NCBI GenBank assembly: GCA_035772785.1
Contig: JAOCPU010000003.1
Location: 806,001-870,000 of the forward strand
Length of the DNA stretch: 64,000 nt
Source of the DNA: Phlebiopsis flavidoalba
Taxonomy: Eukaryota; Basidiomycota; Agaricomycetes; Polyporales; Phanerochaetaceae
Direction: 5' to 3'
The notes beneath the pieces are model-generated. The model saw nothing but the letters and a program-made list of their open reading frames with translations. It ran no database searches and had not been told where the DNA came from. Each line of letters opens with the position of its first letter. Positions within the stretch are counted from its first letter, which is position 1. Positions 47,358 through 59,039 of this stretch are shown here, one piece after another. Position numbers and translations under genes: made by a program.

Positions 47358-49140
47358 ATGTCACAGCCCGCTCACCTTTATTCAGGCGCCTCATGGTCAT
47401 CGTCGAGACGCCGGGAGGACCAACACACTCTCGGTCCGCCAGATGGACAACCAGACCATCTCTCGTAGGGTTCCACCAAACACTCCTCTTTGGCAGGGGC
47501 GCACTCACACCTGACCAGCAGACGGACGAGGTGGACCGTCGACGGCAAGACGTCGAGCAGTCGCCCAAGACTAGCGGTAATAAAGGACCAGCACTTACCG
47601 GCTGCTTCGGCAGTGGCATCAAAGACCGCACAACGAGCTCGACGACATGCGCAAGCGAAGCGCGGCAAGAAACTCGAGTCCTACCATCGCAAGCAGAACG
47701 ACGTGCGTCTGCATCTTCTATCTGTTACGCGTCGTGCTCATGTCTCTTCTAGCTCATCGACGCGCTGCTCAAGCCCATGGAAGAGCACACGGAAGACGCG
47801 CGCGTCGAGGAGGAAGCTTCGCGTCTCTCTGTGCGTACCGTTTCCGCTGCACGCATCGCTCGCTAACATCTCTGCAGGTCAAGATCGCGATCTGGGCGAG
47901 TCTCATCGCAAACTTCAGCCTCTGCGTACACTTCCAGCGTACGTCCCCCCTTCACGTCCTTGACACGACGCAGACTGACGCCCGACAGTATATGCGGCCA
48001 TCTCCTCGCTCTCGCTCTCGCTGCTCGCGACGGGCATCGACTCCGTGTTCGACATCGGCAGCAACGTGCTCTTAGCTTTGGATCCACAAAAAGGCAGACA
48101 AGATGGACGTCAACAAGTGGCCTGTCGGCGGTGCGCGTCTCGAGACGATCGGCAAACATTGTCTACGGTGCGTCCTCCGCGTCCTTTCCCCTACCACTAT
48201 GCTAACAGCGTTTTAGGCTTCTTGTGAGTTTTTGCCCTCCCTGGTAGAGGATATGCAAACTGACAATTTCAGAATGGGCTCCGTGAACCTCGTCGTCGTC
48301 GTCGAGTCCGTGCGCACCATCGTAACCCACACAGCGCAGACGACACCAACGAGCTGCACATCCCCTCGCTCATCGCCGTGTCGGTGCCGCGCTCGGTGCG
48401 TTCCCTCTCCCTCTCCCCTCCCCCCTTGCTTAGCTCACCTCCCACAGGCGTCAAGTTTGCGCTGTTCCTCTACTGCTGGCCCCTCCGCAAGGCTTCGAGC
48501 CAGGTCGAGGTGCTCTGGGGAGGACCACCGGAATGACCTGTTCATCAACGGCTTTGGTCTGCTCATGTCTGCGGGCGGTAGTAAGCTCAAGTGGTGTACG
48601 TCCTCACCTCCGCTTTGTCTTCAACATCTCTGACGTGACGCCCCTCCAGACCTCGACCCCATGGGCGCCATCATCGTACGCTTTCCCCCCGCTTCGAAAA
48701 AGTGGGGTGTATGCTGATAGGAAAATATAGATTGCAGCGGGAGTTTATCGTCGCGTGGACAAGCACGTGTGTACAAGCAATTCGAGCTGCTGGCGGGCAA
48801 GTCCCGCGCCGCACGAGTTTCCTGCAGCGCTGCTCATGCTACAAGACGACCACCTTCTCGGGACGAGATCGAGCAGGTCGACACCGTGCGCGCGTACCAC
48901 AGCGGGCCCGACTATTACGTCGAGATCGACGTGGTCATGGACGCGAACACGCCGCTGTGGAAGGCGCATGATATAGCACACAGCAGCTGCAGGACAAGAT
49001 CGAGGTCCTGCCGAATGTCGGCCGTGCGTTTTGTGCATGTCGACCACGAGACGACGCATACGCCCGTGCGTGCCCCCTTTCTCCCCTGCCCATATGTAAA
49101 AGCTGACGACGGCTTGTAGGAGCACCGCAAGAACGCATGA
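47358..49140 (+). CDS. cation diffusion facilitator, manganese type
   Basis: This is a membrane antiporter that moves divalent metal out of the cytosol. The ATG at 47358 (MSQPAHLYSGASW) is the best-placed start; the N-terminus is disordered and frame-broken. KRGKKLESYHRKQND and LIDALLKPMEEHTEDARVEE precede TM1-2 (KIAIWASLIANFSLCVHFQ). TM2 carries GIDSVFDIGSN with a DxxxD site (48039-48053). HKKADKMDVNKWPVGGARLE is the loop. MGSVNLVVVVESVRTIV is TM3. LIAVSVALGVKFALFLYCW is TM4. DHRNDLFINGFGLLM (48523) is TM5 with the second DxxxD site. Then comes DPMGAIIIAAGVIVAWTST. The cytosolic domain has AYHSGPDYYVEIDVVMDAN and VGRAFVHVDHETTH, and ends EHRKNA at 49140. DxxxD in both TM2 and TM5 marks the Mn-CDF group rather than zinc (HxxxD). 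Several frame breaks are present. Confidence 0.85.
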
Positions 49141-49620
49141 GACGCACAGCAGACCTAGAGTGACGGAAGGAAAGTATTACGACGCGGATGTAATGAAACA
49201 TGATACACGGTTCCAATTCAATTGTACTCATCCAAAGGAATCACAATCCGAGAGCACTGAGACATGAAGAGATAAAGGGTAAAGCCGACAATGTGCCATT
49301 AATATTAAACTCCGTCAGCAAAACGTAGTGTGACGGGTGCATCAAGTGCAGGGACGTAATTGGGAGCCGGTGGGCGTCGGACAAGACAGACAAGAGGGAT
49401 TCCGAGTAAAGAGACGTCGTTGGGTTCGCAAAGAGAAAAGTACAGGAGCAAGAGGCGACAGGAAGGACAAGTGCTAAGCGCGGGATCACAAACACGTACA
49501 AATGAAGACCGCGGACAGAAATACAAATCAATCAATATCCAGACGAGAACGAGGAAGAGACCGTATGGCCTCAAGAACGACCGTGTAGCGGCTTGACCGC
49601 TACATCCAGGGAGACCAGAA

Positions 49621-49662
49621 CACCGACACCGACACTGACACTGACACCGACACCGACACCGA
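49621..49662 (+). repeat. CACCGA hexamer microsatellite
   Basis: Seven units of CACCGA or CACTGA run without interruption. There is no coding context. Confidence 0.9.
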
Positions 49663-49906
49663 CAAGATACAAATTTAACGAAAAGATGTCTCACCTTGGA
49701 TTGACAACCGCGAACAGATGTGAGGAAGATCTAGAGGTGATTCGTGACCGGAATCCCAACGCTGACGTCGTCTCTAGATATAAGCTAGTCAGCATACGAG
49801 TGCCTGGATACCATAAGAGAGCCAACTTATCTGTATTTATCATGAATAGATCCCTAGCTAGGGACCATGAAACGATGTAAATCGCCCGGGGGCTCCAGAA
49901 TCGATA

Positions 49907-49994
49907 TCCGTGTTTCCGAGTTGATGTTGAAGTTGCACTCTCCGTGTTTCCAAGTCCGTGTTGCGCTGTCCATGTTTCCAAGTCGCCGAGTCGG
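49907..49994 (+). repeat. minisatellite with TCCGTGTTTCCAAGT core
   Basis: The core recurs at 49907, 49941 and 49969 with small changes (CGAG for CAAG, CCATG for CCGTG). Spacings are 34 and 28 bases. No function is evident. Confidence 0.7.
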
Positions 49995-51366
49995 TATTGC
50001 GCCGTCCCAGACGGAAGAAGCAGAGGAAGCGACGAGAACAAAGAACACCGCGGAAGCAATGCAAGAACAGGAACAAAAACCAAAACAACCAGCCAAGAAA
50101 TTGTGCCTCAGATATCCTGAGCTTGAAGAGACTACGCGGTGCATAAGAATCAGTTGGCAGTGCCACAACTGGCGAGTAAATGACACGTACCCAAAGAGTA
50201 GGGCTTCAATGTTGGAGCCAACACCCGCACGAGGATGGTAGGGAACATCGTTGAATCCGCCCGGCCTTGCCTAACGCGCGGACTGGACGGCCGCCGCCTG
50301 GCTCGGTGGGCTCTATATACCCCCCTTCCGAAGGGGCGGACCCGACACGAGCTGGTCTCAGTCACCGTAGTCCCACTGCTCGAGGATGCTCCTCCTGTGG
50401 GCGTGCTGACCATTGCTCCAGGGGTCATGCGCGTGTGGTGGGTGCGGCTGGCCGGGTCGGCTTCCTCGTGCGGGCGCGGTAGTTTGGCGTGTGTCGCCGT
50501 CGTCTCGTGTCGCTTCAAAGACCGGCTGCTCACGCCGTAGAAGTGTTTCCCCCCCAGCAATGGCAGACTGTGGCCTATACTCAAGAAACTCATCACCGGC
50601 GACCAACCGAACCCAAAACCGAACCCAAGACCAAGCATTCACAAACGACAGAAGAATGGAACGTGCTACTTTACCATGTACCGCGGTGTGGTGTCCGAGT
50701 CCAACGGTCGGCACAAGGGAAAGACGACACAGGGGCACAAAACCGAGCCGCAGCGAGTGGAAGGTCGTTGACCGATGTGCCAGGGGGGTTGAAGTCGTCG
50801 TATTAAATCGCTGTGTCGCGTCCAGAAATGCTGTGGTTAAGATGGTCAGAGTGTGAGGGAAAGAGAGTGAGGGGGGTTTGAAAGCAACCTGGTTCGTTTT
50901 TATGTACCCCCGAAGCCAGCCTCTGGACGGCAGGGACGCCGGTCCCAAAGTAGATAGTCACTTGCCTTTCTTGGAATGTGCTTCGTGCAGCTGCTACGTC
51001 AATCGGGCTGACCAGCGAAAGAAGCGACAGGCGCTCTGCCAGTTACTGCGTCGTGGCAAAAGAAAGAGAATGGCTTGCGATGGGCCCAAAATCGAGGTTT
51101 TATTTGGAGGATGAGTCACACCACGCCATTCACTTTTTCGATCCGCATAAGTATTGGCGGTGTATCATCATTCAAGCACCACAATAAATCAACTACCTAC
51201 GCTCTGCTTCTGCAGAGTCTTCCCCTAGATCTACCTCTTCTACTACTATGGAACTGTACCACATACCTACCAGAACGCGCCCGACTCGCAACTTGCATAT
51301 GGCGTTGGCGTACGGACATGATGACGTTGGACCCCTGTGATTTATATCCAACTAAGATTGGGCAGC

Positions 51367-53977
51367 TTAGACTGCCCACGCCTTCACGCGCGCCATCCCC
51401 CGCCTCGAACTCGGCGAGCAAGTCCCTGTGGCCCTTTGCCACTGGCGGACGGGTACCCGCCGGATGGCGGGCTCAGCGCGCGCCCACCCCGCGATACTCT
51501 CGCGGATGGCATGTTCGCGGAGCGTAAAGTGCGATTTGATGACGTCCTGTGTTGACAAAAAGACAGAAGTGAGCGAGTAGAGCCTGTAAAGAGGGGAGGG
51601 TGCGTACGGCCCAGATGCCCTGTGCGTGTTTCGTCGCGCAGCCAGTCGACGATCGCCCAGCGGGTCGTCTGCGCGGTGATGTTCTTGTTGTAAGAGATAC
51701 TCCGCCGGTCGGACGCAACGGCCTTGCCGTACCCAGGTCTACAACACACATGAGCATCCCCAGAACAAAACAAAAAACACGACCCACGCACTCGTTGAAA
51801 TACGGCAGCTCGACGAGGATCATGCTCTGTACCGACACGAGCACCTGTAGTAGTGTCGAGCGCGCCGCGTTCCACTGCTCCTCTGGCCGCCCGGGCCACG
51901 TGCCGAGTAGCGACAGACACACCTTCCCGCACGCGTACAGGTTCGGGTTGAAGCGTACCCGCCCCCCGCCCGTCGTACGGAGGCGCAGGGCAGGCGGCGC
52001 GGAGGGGTAGCGCATCGGCATCATGCAGTCGAACGCGAACAGCCCGTGCGCGTACGGCGTTCCCGCGGGGCCCGCGATCAGGATCTTCCTACATACTCCT
52101 CTCAGCCGCGTATACACATAGGGAAGGCGAGATGCACTCACAGTGCGTCATTTCGCACCTCGTCCGCGCGGACCCACACCCCCAGAGGCAGGCTCGTAGC
52201 CATTACCGCAAGCTCCTTGAGGAGGCGTAGCCGGTCGGCCGGCGCACGCGTCCCGCTCGCACTCGCGCGCAGCTCGCCCGCGTACGCGTGCTCCACGTAC
52301 GTCCCGTCCGCGCCCTGCGGGAACGCGACGTGTGCGAATGCGAGACGCTCGTGATTGGGCACGGGCGTACTGCTCTTCTAGCTCGCCAGCGTCGGCCGCT
52401 TTGCCCTTGCCGTGGGGGTGTTGGCCTTTCCTACAGCATCTTTGCCTTTGGCTGTGTCCGAGTCTGTCGTGTGCCGTGCGAGCACACCCATTGCACGTTG
52501 TAGGTCGTCCCGCGCCGCGATGATCGCGCCACAGAGCGACACGGCCTGGACGGCGTGCTCGGACTCCGCGCCTTCGCCCCCGTCAAGCAGCGCGGCCGCG
52601 CCACCAAGAAAGGCCGCGCTCTGTGTGGTAAGTTTCTGGAAGTGGACGTAGAGTGCGTTAGCCTTCGAGTTCACGGGCGTGAACTGTTGCTGCTGGAGGG
52701 CAAAGTGGCCCATGTGATCGTGTCGTCGCCGCCACACATCCATTCTTCGAGCCCGCCGCTTGATACGAGCTCGAATCGTTCATTGACGATGACCTGGATG
52801 CGCACGTTAGACCATGCTACACGCGATGAGAAGACATGGCACACCTCGAGGGTGAGTTCACAATCGCCCATGCGTCGTAAAAGCACAAGCATCGCGTTGT
52901 ACACGTCCGCACGCGCCGTCCAGTCCGTGACCGAATCGTTTCTGAGCAGACCCGCGAGTAGCTCCGGCAGTTGCGACGCCGCAAGCAGGTGCGGCGTGGC
53001 TGCATGAGGGAGCATATCGTACACTTGCGCGTCCTCCGCGTATGGCGCGGGTAGGAGTGCCGTCACTGTGTTCAGCGCACGCACGAGCAGTGCGTCCCAG
53101 TGCGTCGCGGCGCGGTCTGCGGGGCCGTAGGGTAGCACGGTCTGTTTCTCGCTGCACTTGCGCTTGCGCATGGTTGCCGCGGAATGTTGGGACCTGGCCT
53201 ATGCTGTCTTGATCCATTCCGCCGAACCCGATGATGCCTTGGCTTTGGCCTGTGTGGTACGCTCCTGTTCCGTAGCCCGTTCCGCCGGGCCCGACGCTGG
53301 CGTGTTGGGTCTGGCGGTAATGCGCGGCGGCTTCTCTGGAGCGTGTGGCCGACGTCGTTTGTTCGCCGAGGTACTGTCTGTCGAAGCCGCCAAGAGCCTC
53401 GAAAGAGCGCGATGACACGAATCTCGGGGCAGCAGCAGGTCAGAGTCTTACAGGGGAGTGTCTTTGCCTTTGCAGCCTGGCGCGCAGGAGGCGACCTGGA
53501 AGCATCCACGGCAGTGGACGGTCTTACAGGCTGAGCAGGTCGCATGGAGCAGGTTCACCAAGCTGAATGGTGGAAGATTCTCGCTTGTATATGTGACCTA
53601 AAGTTACAATCATGTAATAATATAAGAGATGCAATGCGAAGAATTCGTACGTATCCTCTTGGAGAAGGGACGTCGTGTTTACACTTGCTACATTGCCTGG
53701 TACCGATGAAGAGGTCTTGATATGCTCTGATTTTGACATCCGGGGTAGTATCATCGCATTCATTGTATACTGGAACGTCAGCATGCGCGTTTGAAGGGTT
53801 AGAAGGCCCACTTGACGAAGGCGAAGGAGACCGAGAAGTAGATGCCCTCGGCTTGGTAGCAGGCTCTTCAGCAGCCCACTCGGTTGCTAAAAAGACGTGC
53901 CAAAATTTCATCACTATCCACTGCCACGTCGGTCTCATCGTCAATGACAATGGGCCTCGAGCCAGACGCGGTGCCAC
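51367..53977 (-). CDS. BIRC6-like large ubiquitin-conjugating (UBC) protein
   Basis: This is a probable E2 or E2/E3 hybrid. The N-terminal part (from about 53977) reads [20 protein letters not shown], a Ser/Pro linker and [19 protein letters not shown] Cys-rich block follows (53545-53470: [20 protein letters not shown]), which probably binds zinc. A helical middle part has [39 protein letters not shown] and [20 protein letters not shown]. The UBC domain is clear: [54 protein letters not shown] and [20 protein letters not shown]. The catalytic Cys codon is 51917-51919. [20 protein letters not shown] and PYFNE follow. The extended BIRC6-type tail has [40 protein letters not shown] and, across one extra [16 protein letters not shown], stopping at 51367. 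No BIR domain is visible. Start uncertain. Confidence 0.8.
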
Positions 53978-54045
53978 CGGCTTCCTACCTAACCGGAGGA
54001 CGGTCCAGCCGACCCCACTGCACTTCGAGCCAAAACAACGTCGCG

Positions 54046-54120
54046 CTTATAAGGCGTTTACCCTGGGTAAAACGTGGACTAAACGCCCTATAAAATGTCG
54101 CCCTTATAACGCGATTAGAC
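54046..54120. mobile_element. pogo/Tigger-like terminal remnant
   Basis: CGCGCTTATAAGGCGTTTA on the left faces its approximate reverse complement, ending CCCTTATAACGCG, on the right, with another CTATAAA copy between. Repeated TATAAxxxCG words of this kind are typical of the ends of fungal pogo-like DNA transposons. Only the inverted-repeat part is present, with no transposase. The element assignment is tentative. Confidence 0.35.
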
Positions 54121-54384
54121 AGCTTGTGTGTCCGGATAAACTGCCCCTAATCTTGCTATAAACGTACGGTATAAGCACTGTATATCAGCATTATTTGTAT
54201 GGCACATTATATGAGGTGTTTTTCGCTCATTTGATATTATTTGTTCAAATTATACTCATTTACTAATGGCATTTTGATAACACAATTCAATTGAGATGTT
54301 GAGTATAATATACAGGTATGATAATTAGACTGTCTACGCTGACGTGTACACACGGTCCGCTGTGCATCGGTACTCAAAAGCCCA

Positions 54385-54540
54385 CAACGCGCACACTCGA
54401 GCCGAAGTTCGAACACTCGCGTCAAACACACACACTCGAGCCAAACGCGCACCCTTGAGCCGAACGCGCACACCTCAAGCTTCAAGGCTCGAACCGAACA
54501 CACACACCTCGAGCCCAACAGCGCACCGTGCTCAAGGCCC
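54385..54540 (+). repeat. minisatellite, roughly 20-base unit
   Basis: About seven degenerate copies of CGAACGCGCACACTCGAGC run head-to-tail with small indels. In two frames it gives Thr/His/Arg or Val/Cys-rich open text, which I do not regard as a gene. Confidence 0.75.
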
Positions 54541-54689
54541 ACGAAAACTATGACGGAAAATGCTCGAGAGCACAGAGGGGTCATATCTCGATTCTCGCAT
54601 GTGGGTGAGCTGCTTGTCAGCCGCCATGAGAAGGAGAAGAGACTTACCTTTGGTCCAACCCATGACAGGGGATTAGTCTGCAACGGCCA

Positions 54690-54720
54690 TGGTGGTGGTA
54701 GTGGTAGTGGTGGTGGTTGG
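54690..54720 (+). repeat. GGT/AGT microsatellite
   Basis: GGTGGTGGTAGTGGTAGTGG and a few further units. It lies in non-coding sequence. Confidence 0.8.
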
Positions 54721-55070
54721 GAGAGAAGGGGACTTTGAGACAAGAGCCTGCGCGACTGAGCTTTTTCTTTCGTGCGTCGGTCGATGCCGCCCGGAGGGAT
54801 GTCGAAGTGGGCGCCGTCAATGACAACACCCAGATCTGGCGGACGTGCGCTGACGTGCGCCAGACTACCAAGCGCGTGTATCTAAGCCGCTCGTGGGGGT
54901 TATGTAATGAGCGTCTATGCACGTTTACACCTCGATTACACACCGTTTATATGATCAGCGTTTTTATACAATGGTTGTATCACTTATATACAGGACAAAC
55001 GAGACATAAGCGCGGTTTTGATACAGTCTCGCCTGATGTGCAGTGCCCGCACTGGGTGGGTGGCTCGTTT

Positions 55071-55399
55071 GGTGGTGAAAGAACGTGACAAAAATGTTGC
55101 AAAGGGTAAATTCTGTCACGGTTCTAGCGGACAAAATACGTGAAAAGGGATTTGATCTCGCCCTAAATTCTGGGCGCATATCAAATTTGACAGAAATACC
55201 AAACCAAAATATCCGCGCTTTTTCACGGTCCTGCGAGTTTTACCTGCCAAAAATGGCCCAAAACGGTATGACATCACTGCCACATTTCCTGCAGCACAAG
55301 GAATCTAACACGGAATTTGATTACGGTTAGGGTCTGTAAGCGTCAGAAACGATACCAAATTTTACTCCCATCTCACGCTCCTGTCACGTTTCTGCCACC
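55071..55399. mobile_element. MITE-like element with terminal inverted repeats
   Basis: The left end GGTGGTGAAAGAACGTGACA (55071-55090) matches the reverse complement of the right end CTGTCACGTTTCTGCCACC (55381-55399) with two gaps. A preceding TTT on the left and AAA on the right extend the symmetry. The 329-base interior is AT-rich, carries GACAGAAATACC/GATACCAAATTT-like words in opposite orientation and has no open frame of note. Size and structure fit a non-autonomous DNA transposon. No clear target-site duplication was found. Confidence 0.6.
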
Positions 55400-55483
55400 A
55401 AAGAAACGGTGCCAGCCACCACAGTGCCGGCTTGAAGCTGCCTTGCAAGGGCCTCACTTTGCTCTTGAGCACATATTTTGGAC

Positions 55484-55605
55484 TTTAAAATGGATTCCAA
55501 AAAGACTCTTCCTCGTCATCGTCGGCGATGACGATGACCTCCTTCAGGTGTCTCTTGGACGAACGGCTGGCCAGTGTGAGAGGAAGAATGGCGGCGTTTC
55601 TTGGA
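55484..55605 (-). pseudogene. short relic of an N-terminal exon
   Basis: A minus-strand ATG at 55605 reads MSKKRRHSSSHTGQPFVQE and, after a one-base change, KEVIVIADDDEEESFWNPF before a stop. The basic start followed by a hydrophobic-acidic patch is coding-like. It resembles the N-terminal tail of some basidiomycete kinases or nuclear proteins, but nothing continues it; the MITE follows directly. I cannot name the source gene. Confidence 0.25.
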
Positions 55606-56931
55606 CATGGTGCTTGCTGTGCGTGACGACGTACCGGCTGGAAAGAAGGAGCGGATACGCGTATTTGGTGTAGGACTTGGTACTAGAGACAGAAACCTGG
55701 CCGTGTCATTGTAAACCGAGGGATGGTTGACAGACAAAGACAAAAAACGCGTGTGCCACAAGAATGAAAGAGCGCGTCGACCGTGGCGGCTAGCCTCCAG
55801 GCTCCCATCACACCCCATCACATGACCATTGTGCGCGCAGCTGGCTTGTTTGCACTTTGACGAAACGAAACAGCTAGACTCTACTTGGGGTTTGTATGCT
55901 GCATTGTGACTATAACGGTGATACAGATAATACTTGTAGTAAATACGGACATAGTAAAAAAAACGATTTATAAATAGCGAGGTCGAGTAGGGGGAGACCC
56001 AAGGACTTGTGACTATCAACGACTCAACGCAGACTCTCGGCCAAGAGCTTTGCTGAGGGAGTTGTCGTGGAATGCTGGAAGTTATGGACTCCATCCTCTA
56101 AATCCTGGGAGCCGATTGTTTTTCGCCCGGTGCCGATACCACCTGTCTGTATACATCAATGTAGCCGACTTTCCATTTGTCATGGTGAATGTGCTTCCTC
56201 GACGTGAACAGTATCTCCCATCTCAGAGCCTAACATCACTGGGACTACCGGTATCACATTGTCGCAGCCAGTGACATCAGGCGTAATACTTGCACTGAAC
56301 GACAAACAACGCAGATGCGTCGGCTAGTGAGAGCAAGAGAGAGGCGATGTTCCTTGGGTGTAATCGCGCTGCGCGCAACGCGGACGTCAAGTGAATTGAG
56401 ACGCGTACTTGTCTTGCAAGCACACTATACCCCAGGAGCCAAGATCGGTCTGCCAGCAAGAGAACCCGGCTGCAGACGGCGGGTGATGACAGTAGAGCAG
56501 GACAAGCGGCCAAACGCGCGTATACCAGCCAAGAGAGTGTCAGGCCGGGCGGCCTGTCATCTACAGTCAGCAGTCGCTCGTGGACGATGTACCCACACAA
56601 GTTGAACCTACCTTCCACCTCCCTCCTTTATTCCTCCTCCTCGTTACGAGGACCAGTCACGACCCTGTAAGCTCTCGTTTCTTGTCTGCTTCTGCTGCTA
56701 CAGTGACTCTCTCGTGGCCCACTTCTTCTTGAACGCTTGTCGATCAATCTATACCGCGGAGTTTCGTTCGTTGTGGCGGCAACTGCAAGGAAAGCCCTAT
56801 ATACTACTGTATCGCGACCTGTGCCTGCCACCGCGACATCTTTACACCCACAACGGCTCTCACTTCTTCTATACCCACCACTCCACGATTACCGTCTTGA
56901 AAAATGGTGTGGCACGATGCTCATCTCGAAC

Positions 56932-59039
56932 ATGGCGGACGTCTAACGTCCTTCACGCTTGGCAGGACTCTCACCACTCTGACCCAGAGGAATTCTCTAC
57001 GTCAAACAGGATCGATAGGTATGTGGGGGGTTTATATGCATCTTGAAAGGCACTACCACGCCTACTCAACTGTCACTCGTCGACCTCAAGGAAAGGGATC
57101 GTTCGGAGAGGTCTATAAAGGCTGTGCGTACTCTGCAGCTACCCGGCGTCGTCAGGTCAACTAACGAGTCATCCGCGTTAGCTATTACAAACGCACTCAG
57201 AAGACGGTCGCCATATAAGATCATCGACTTGGAGAGTGCTGAAGATGATCTCGATCGAGGATATTCAACAAGATGATCCAGATCCTATCTCACGCTCGAC
57301 TCGCCGTTCGTTACCAAATATCCCATGGGTCCTTTCTCAAAGGTTGTGCACACCTCTGGATCGTCATGGACGTGCGTCGTTATTTCCACATTACTACGAG
57401 AGTCAGTATTGACCCTTCCCCATAGGTACTGCTCTGGTGGATCGTGCTCGGATTTTGGTACGCATTCCCCCTCGGCTTTGAGATCAACCTCATATTTACT
57501 TTGATCGCCGTAGATGAAACCTGGAGTCTTCCGTGAAGAGTACATCGCCATCATTGTCCGGGAACTATTAAGGGGTTTAGAGTATCTCCACTCTGAGGGA
57601 AAGCTGCATCGAGATATCAAGGGTGAGCATTGACGAAGTGGATATGGACGATTGAGTTAACTCTCCCTCACAGCTGCGAACATCCTGCTGTCCGCTAATG
57701 GCGACGTCAAGCTTGCCGACTTTGGCGTTTCTGGTCAGCTCTCGGGCACGGCTATCTGCGAAGAAGAACACATTTGTGGGAACTCCGTACTGGATGTCGC
57801 CGGAAGTCATCAAACAAAGCGCTACGATCACAAGGCGGACATATGGAGCTTAGGTATTACGGCAATCGAGCTGGCAAAAGGCGAACCTCCATATGCCGAA
57901 TTGCACCCAATGAAGGTACGAACAGTTCTTGGAGGTACAAGTGTTGACCTCATCAGGAAAATGAAATTACTCCCATTCACTAGGTTCTCTTCCTGATTCC
58001 TAAGAACGCGCCACCAACTTTGGAGGGTCCATTCTCGAAGACGTTCCCGCGACTTTGTTTCCTATTGCTTGCAGCGTGATCCCAAAGATGTAAGTCACAC
58101 GAGCGCGACTTGGATGCCACACACATCCTCATTGTGCTCCAGCGTCGCCCACAGCAAAGGACCTGCTCAAACACAAGTTCGTGCGATACATGGCCAAGAA
58201 GACAAATTACTTGACCGAGCTGATCGAGCGTCACGAGCGCTGGCGTGCGGAGGGTGGTGAGCGCGAGGCAGAGGATGATCGTCGCATCATTGAGGAAGAG
58301 TACGCAACACTATTTCCTCTTTGCGTCTCGTTGATTAACCGCCGTTGTGATAGTACTGGTACCGACCCCGAAGACCTCTGGGATTTCGGCACAGTCAGAC
58401 ACGCAGGTACAGTAGGACGGTCCAAACAGGGCACCGTGGTAGTATCAGGGCACCCCCTTTCGCAGACCCTCAGCTTCCTACATGGCCCGGTAGAGAACAA
58501 CGGCTCGTCCATCAGAGTCCGATGGGTCCTCTAGCTCGCGGGACGACACTCGTTCAATCACAACACGTCGCGCTCGCAACGTATCGTATTCGAGCTCCGT
58601 CACAGTCAAGGGCGAGCTGCCTCCGCTTCCTCCGTCGAACCCTGCTACCCCGAGGAAACAAGATTTCCAGAGCACGGTTCGACAGGCTGCGAACGGACTA
58701 TCTAGGGAACCGTCCGACGAGTACGACGATGACTATGAGGACCAGGAGGACCCTCACGGTGGCCCACTCCCTCGGATGATGACCTACCCGACACCACCAT
58801 GCTCGACTCCGTTGTCCTTCCTGCGATTGCTCGGTGCGTGCTCTCGTATTATTTGTCTTGGTTTCCCCAGCTCACGTTGTTACTAGCTCTTTCCCCGCGT
58901 TTCGACCCAGGAGGCCCGCGTCGCCCTTAGCGCACTCCAGCGTGCATTCACAGATGCCGAACGCATTATTCCTGGCGTCACACTCGAGCTCATCAACGAG
59001 ATTGTTGACTCCGTGGAACACGTCGAAGAAGAACACTGA
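56932..59039 (+). CDS. STE20/germinal-centre (MST-like) protein kinase
   Basis: This Ser/Thr kinase is of the Sps1/Kic1/Nak1 group that controls polarity, septation or MAPK-like cascades. The start is near 56932 and is the least certain point. The kinase domain reads DPEE..LYVKQDRIG, GSFGEVYKG (P-loop), TVAIK with the catalytic Lys (about 57208) and IIDLESAEDD. It continues REEYIAIIVRELLRGLEYLH, KLHRDIKAANILLS (HRD), VKLADFGVSGQL (DFG), FVGTPYWMSPEVIKQ, DHKADIWSLGITAIELAKGE, VLFLIPKNAPPTLEG and DLLKHKFVRYMAKKTNYLTE. A C-terminal regulatory tail has IERHERWRAEGGEREAED, STGTDPEDLWDFGTVR and a Ser-rich linker. The last exon reads VSTQEARVALSALQRAFTD and LELINEIVDSVEHVEEEH with a stop at 59039. 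Breaks lie at 57000, 57210 and 57280-57340. Confidence 0.92.

Larger units (their letters stand above)
49141..51366. other. intergenic with microsatellites; no certain gene
   Basis: A hexamer microsatellite (49621-49662) and a small minisatellite (49907-49994) lie here. The minus strand at 50300-50950 has coding-like text ending PPHAHDPWSNGQHAHRRSI before a stop near 50358, which I cannot assign. 50280-50480 is very GC-rich. Confidence 0.35.
53978..56931. other. intergenic with mobile-element debris
   Basis: This stretch holds an inverted-repeat remnant (54046-54120), a minisatellite (54385-54540), a GGT-type microsatellite (54690-54720), a MITE (55071-55399) and a small gene relic (55484-55605). 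54160-54330 is AT-rich. 56620-56900 is pyrimidine-rich and precedes the STE20-type kinase. No other gene was seen. Confidence 0.5.

Noticed and set aside
49141..51366. Minus-strand frame 50358-50948 as a gene
   Set aside because: The end looks protein-like, but the upstream part is biased and unspliced with no domain. Left as intergenic.
54237..54743. Minus-strand 168-codon frame with repeated Val/Cys/Leu text
   Set aside because: It is produced by the tandem minisatellite at 54385-54540.
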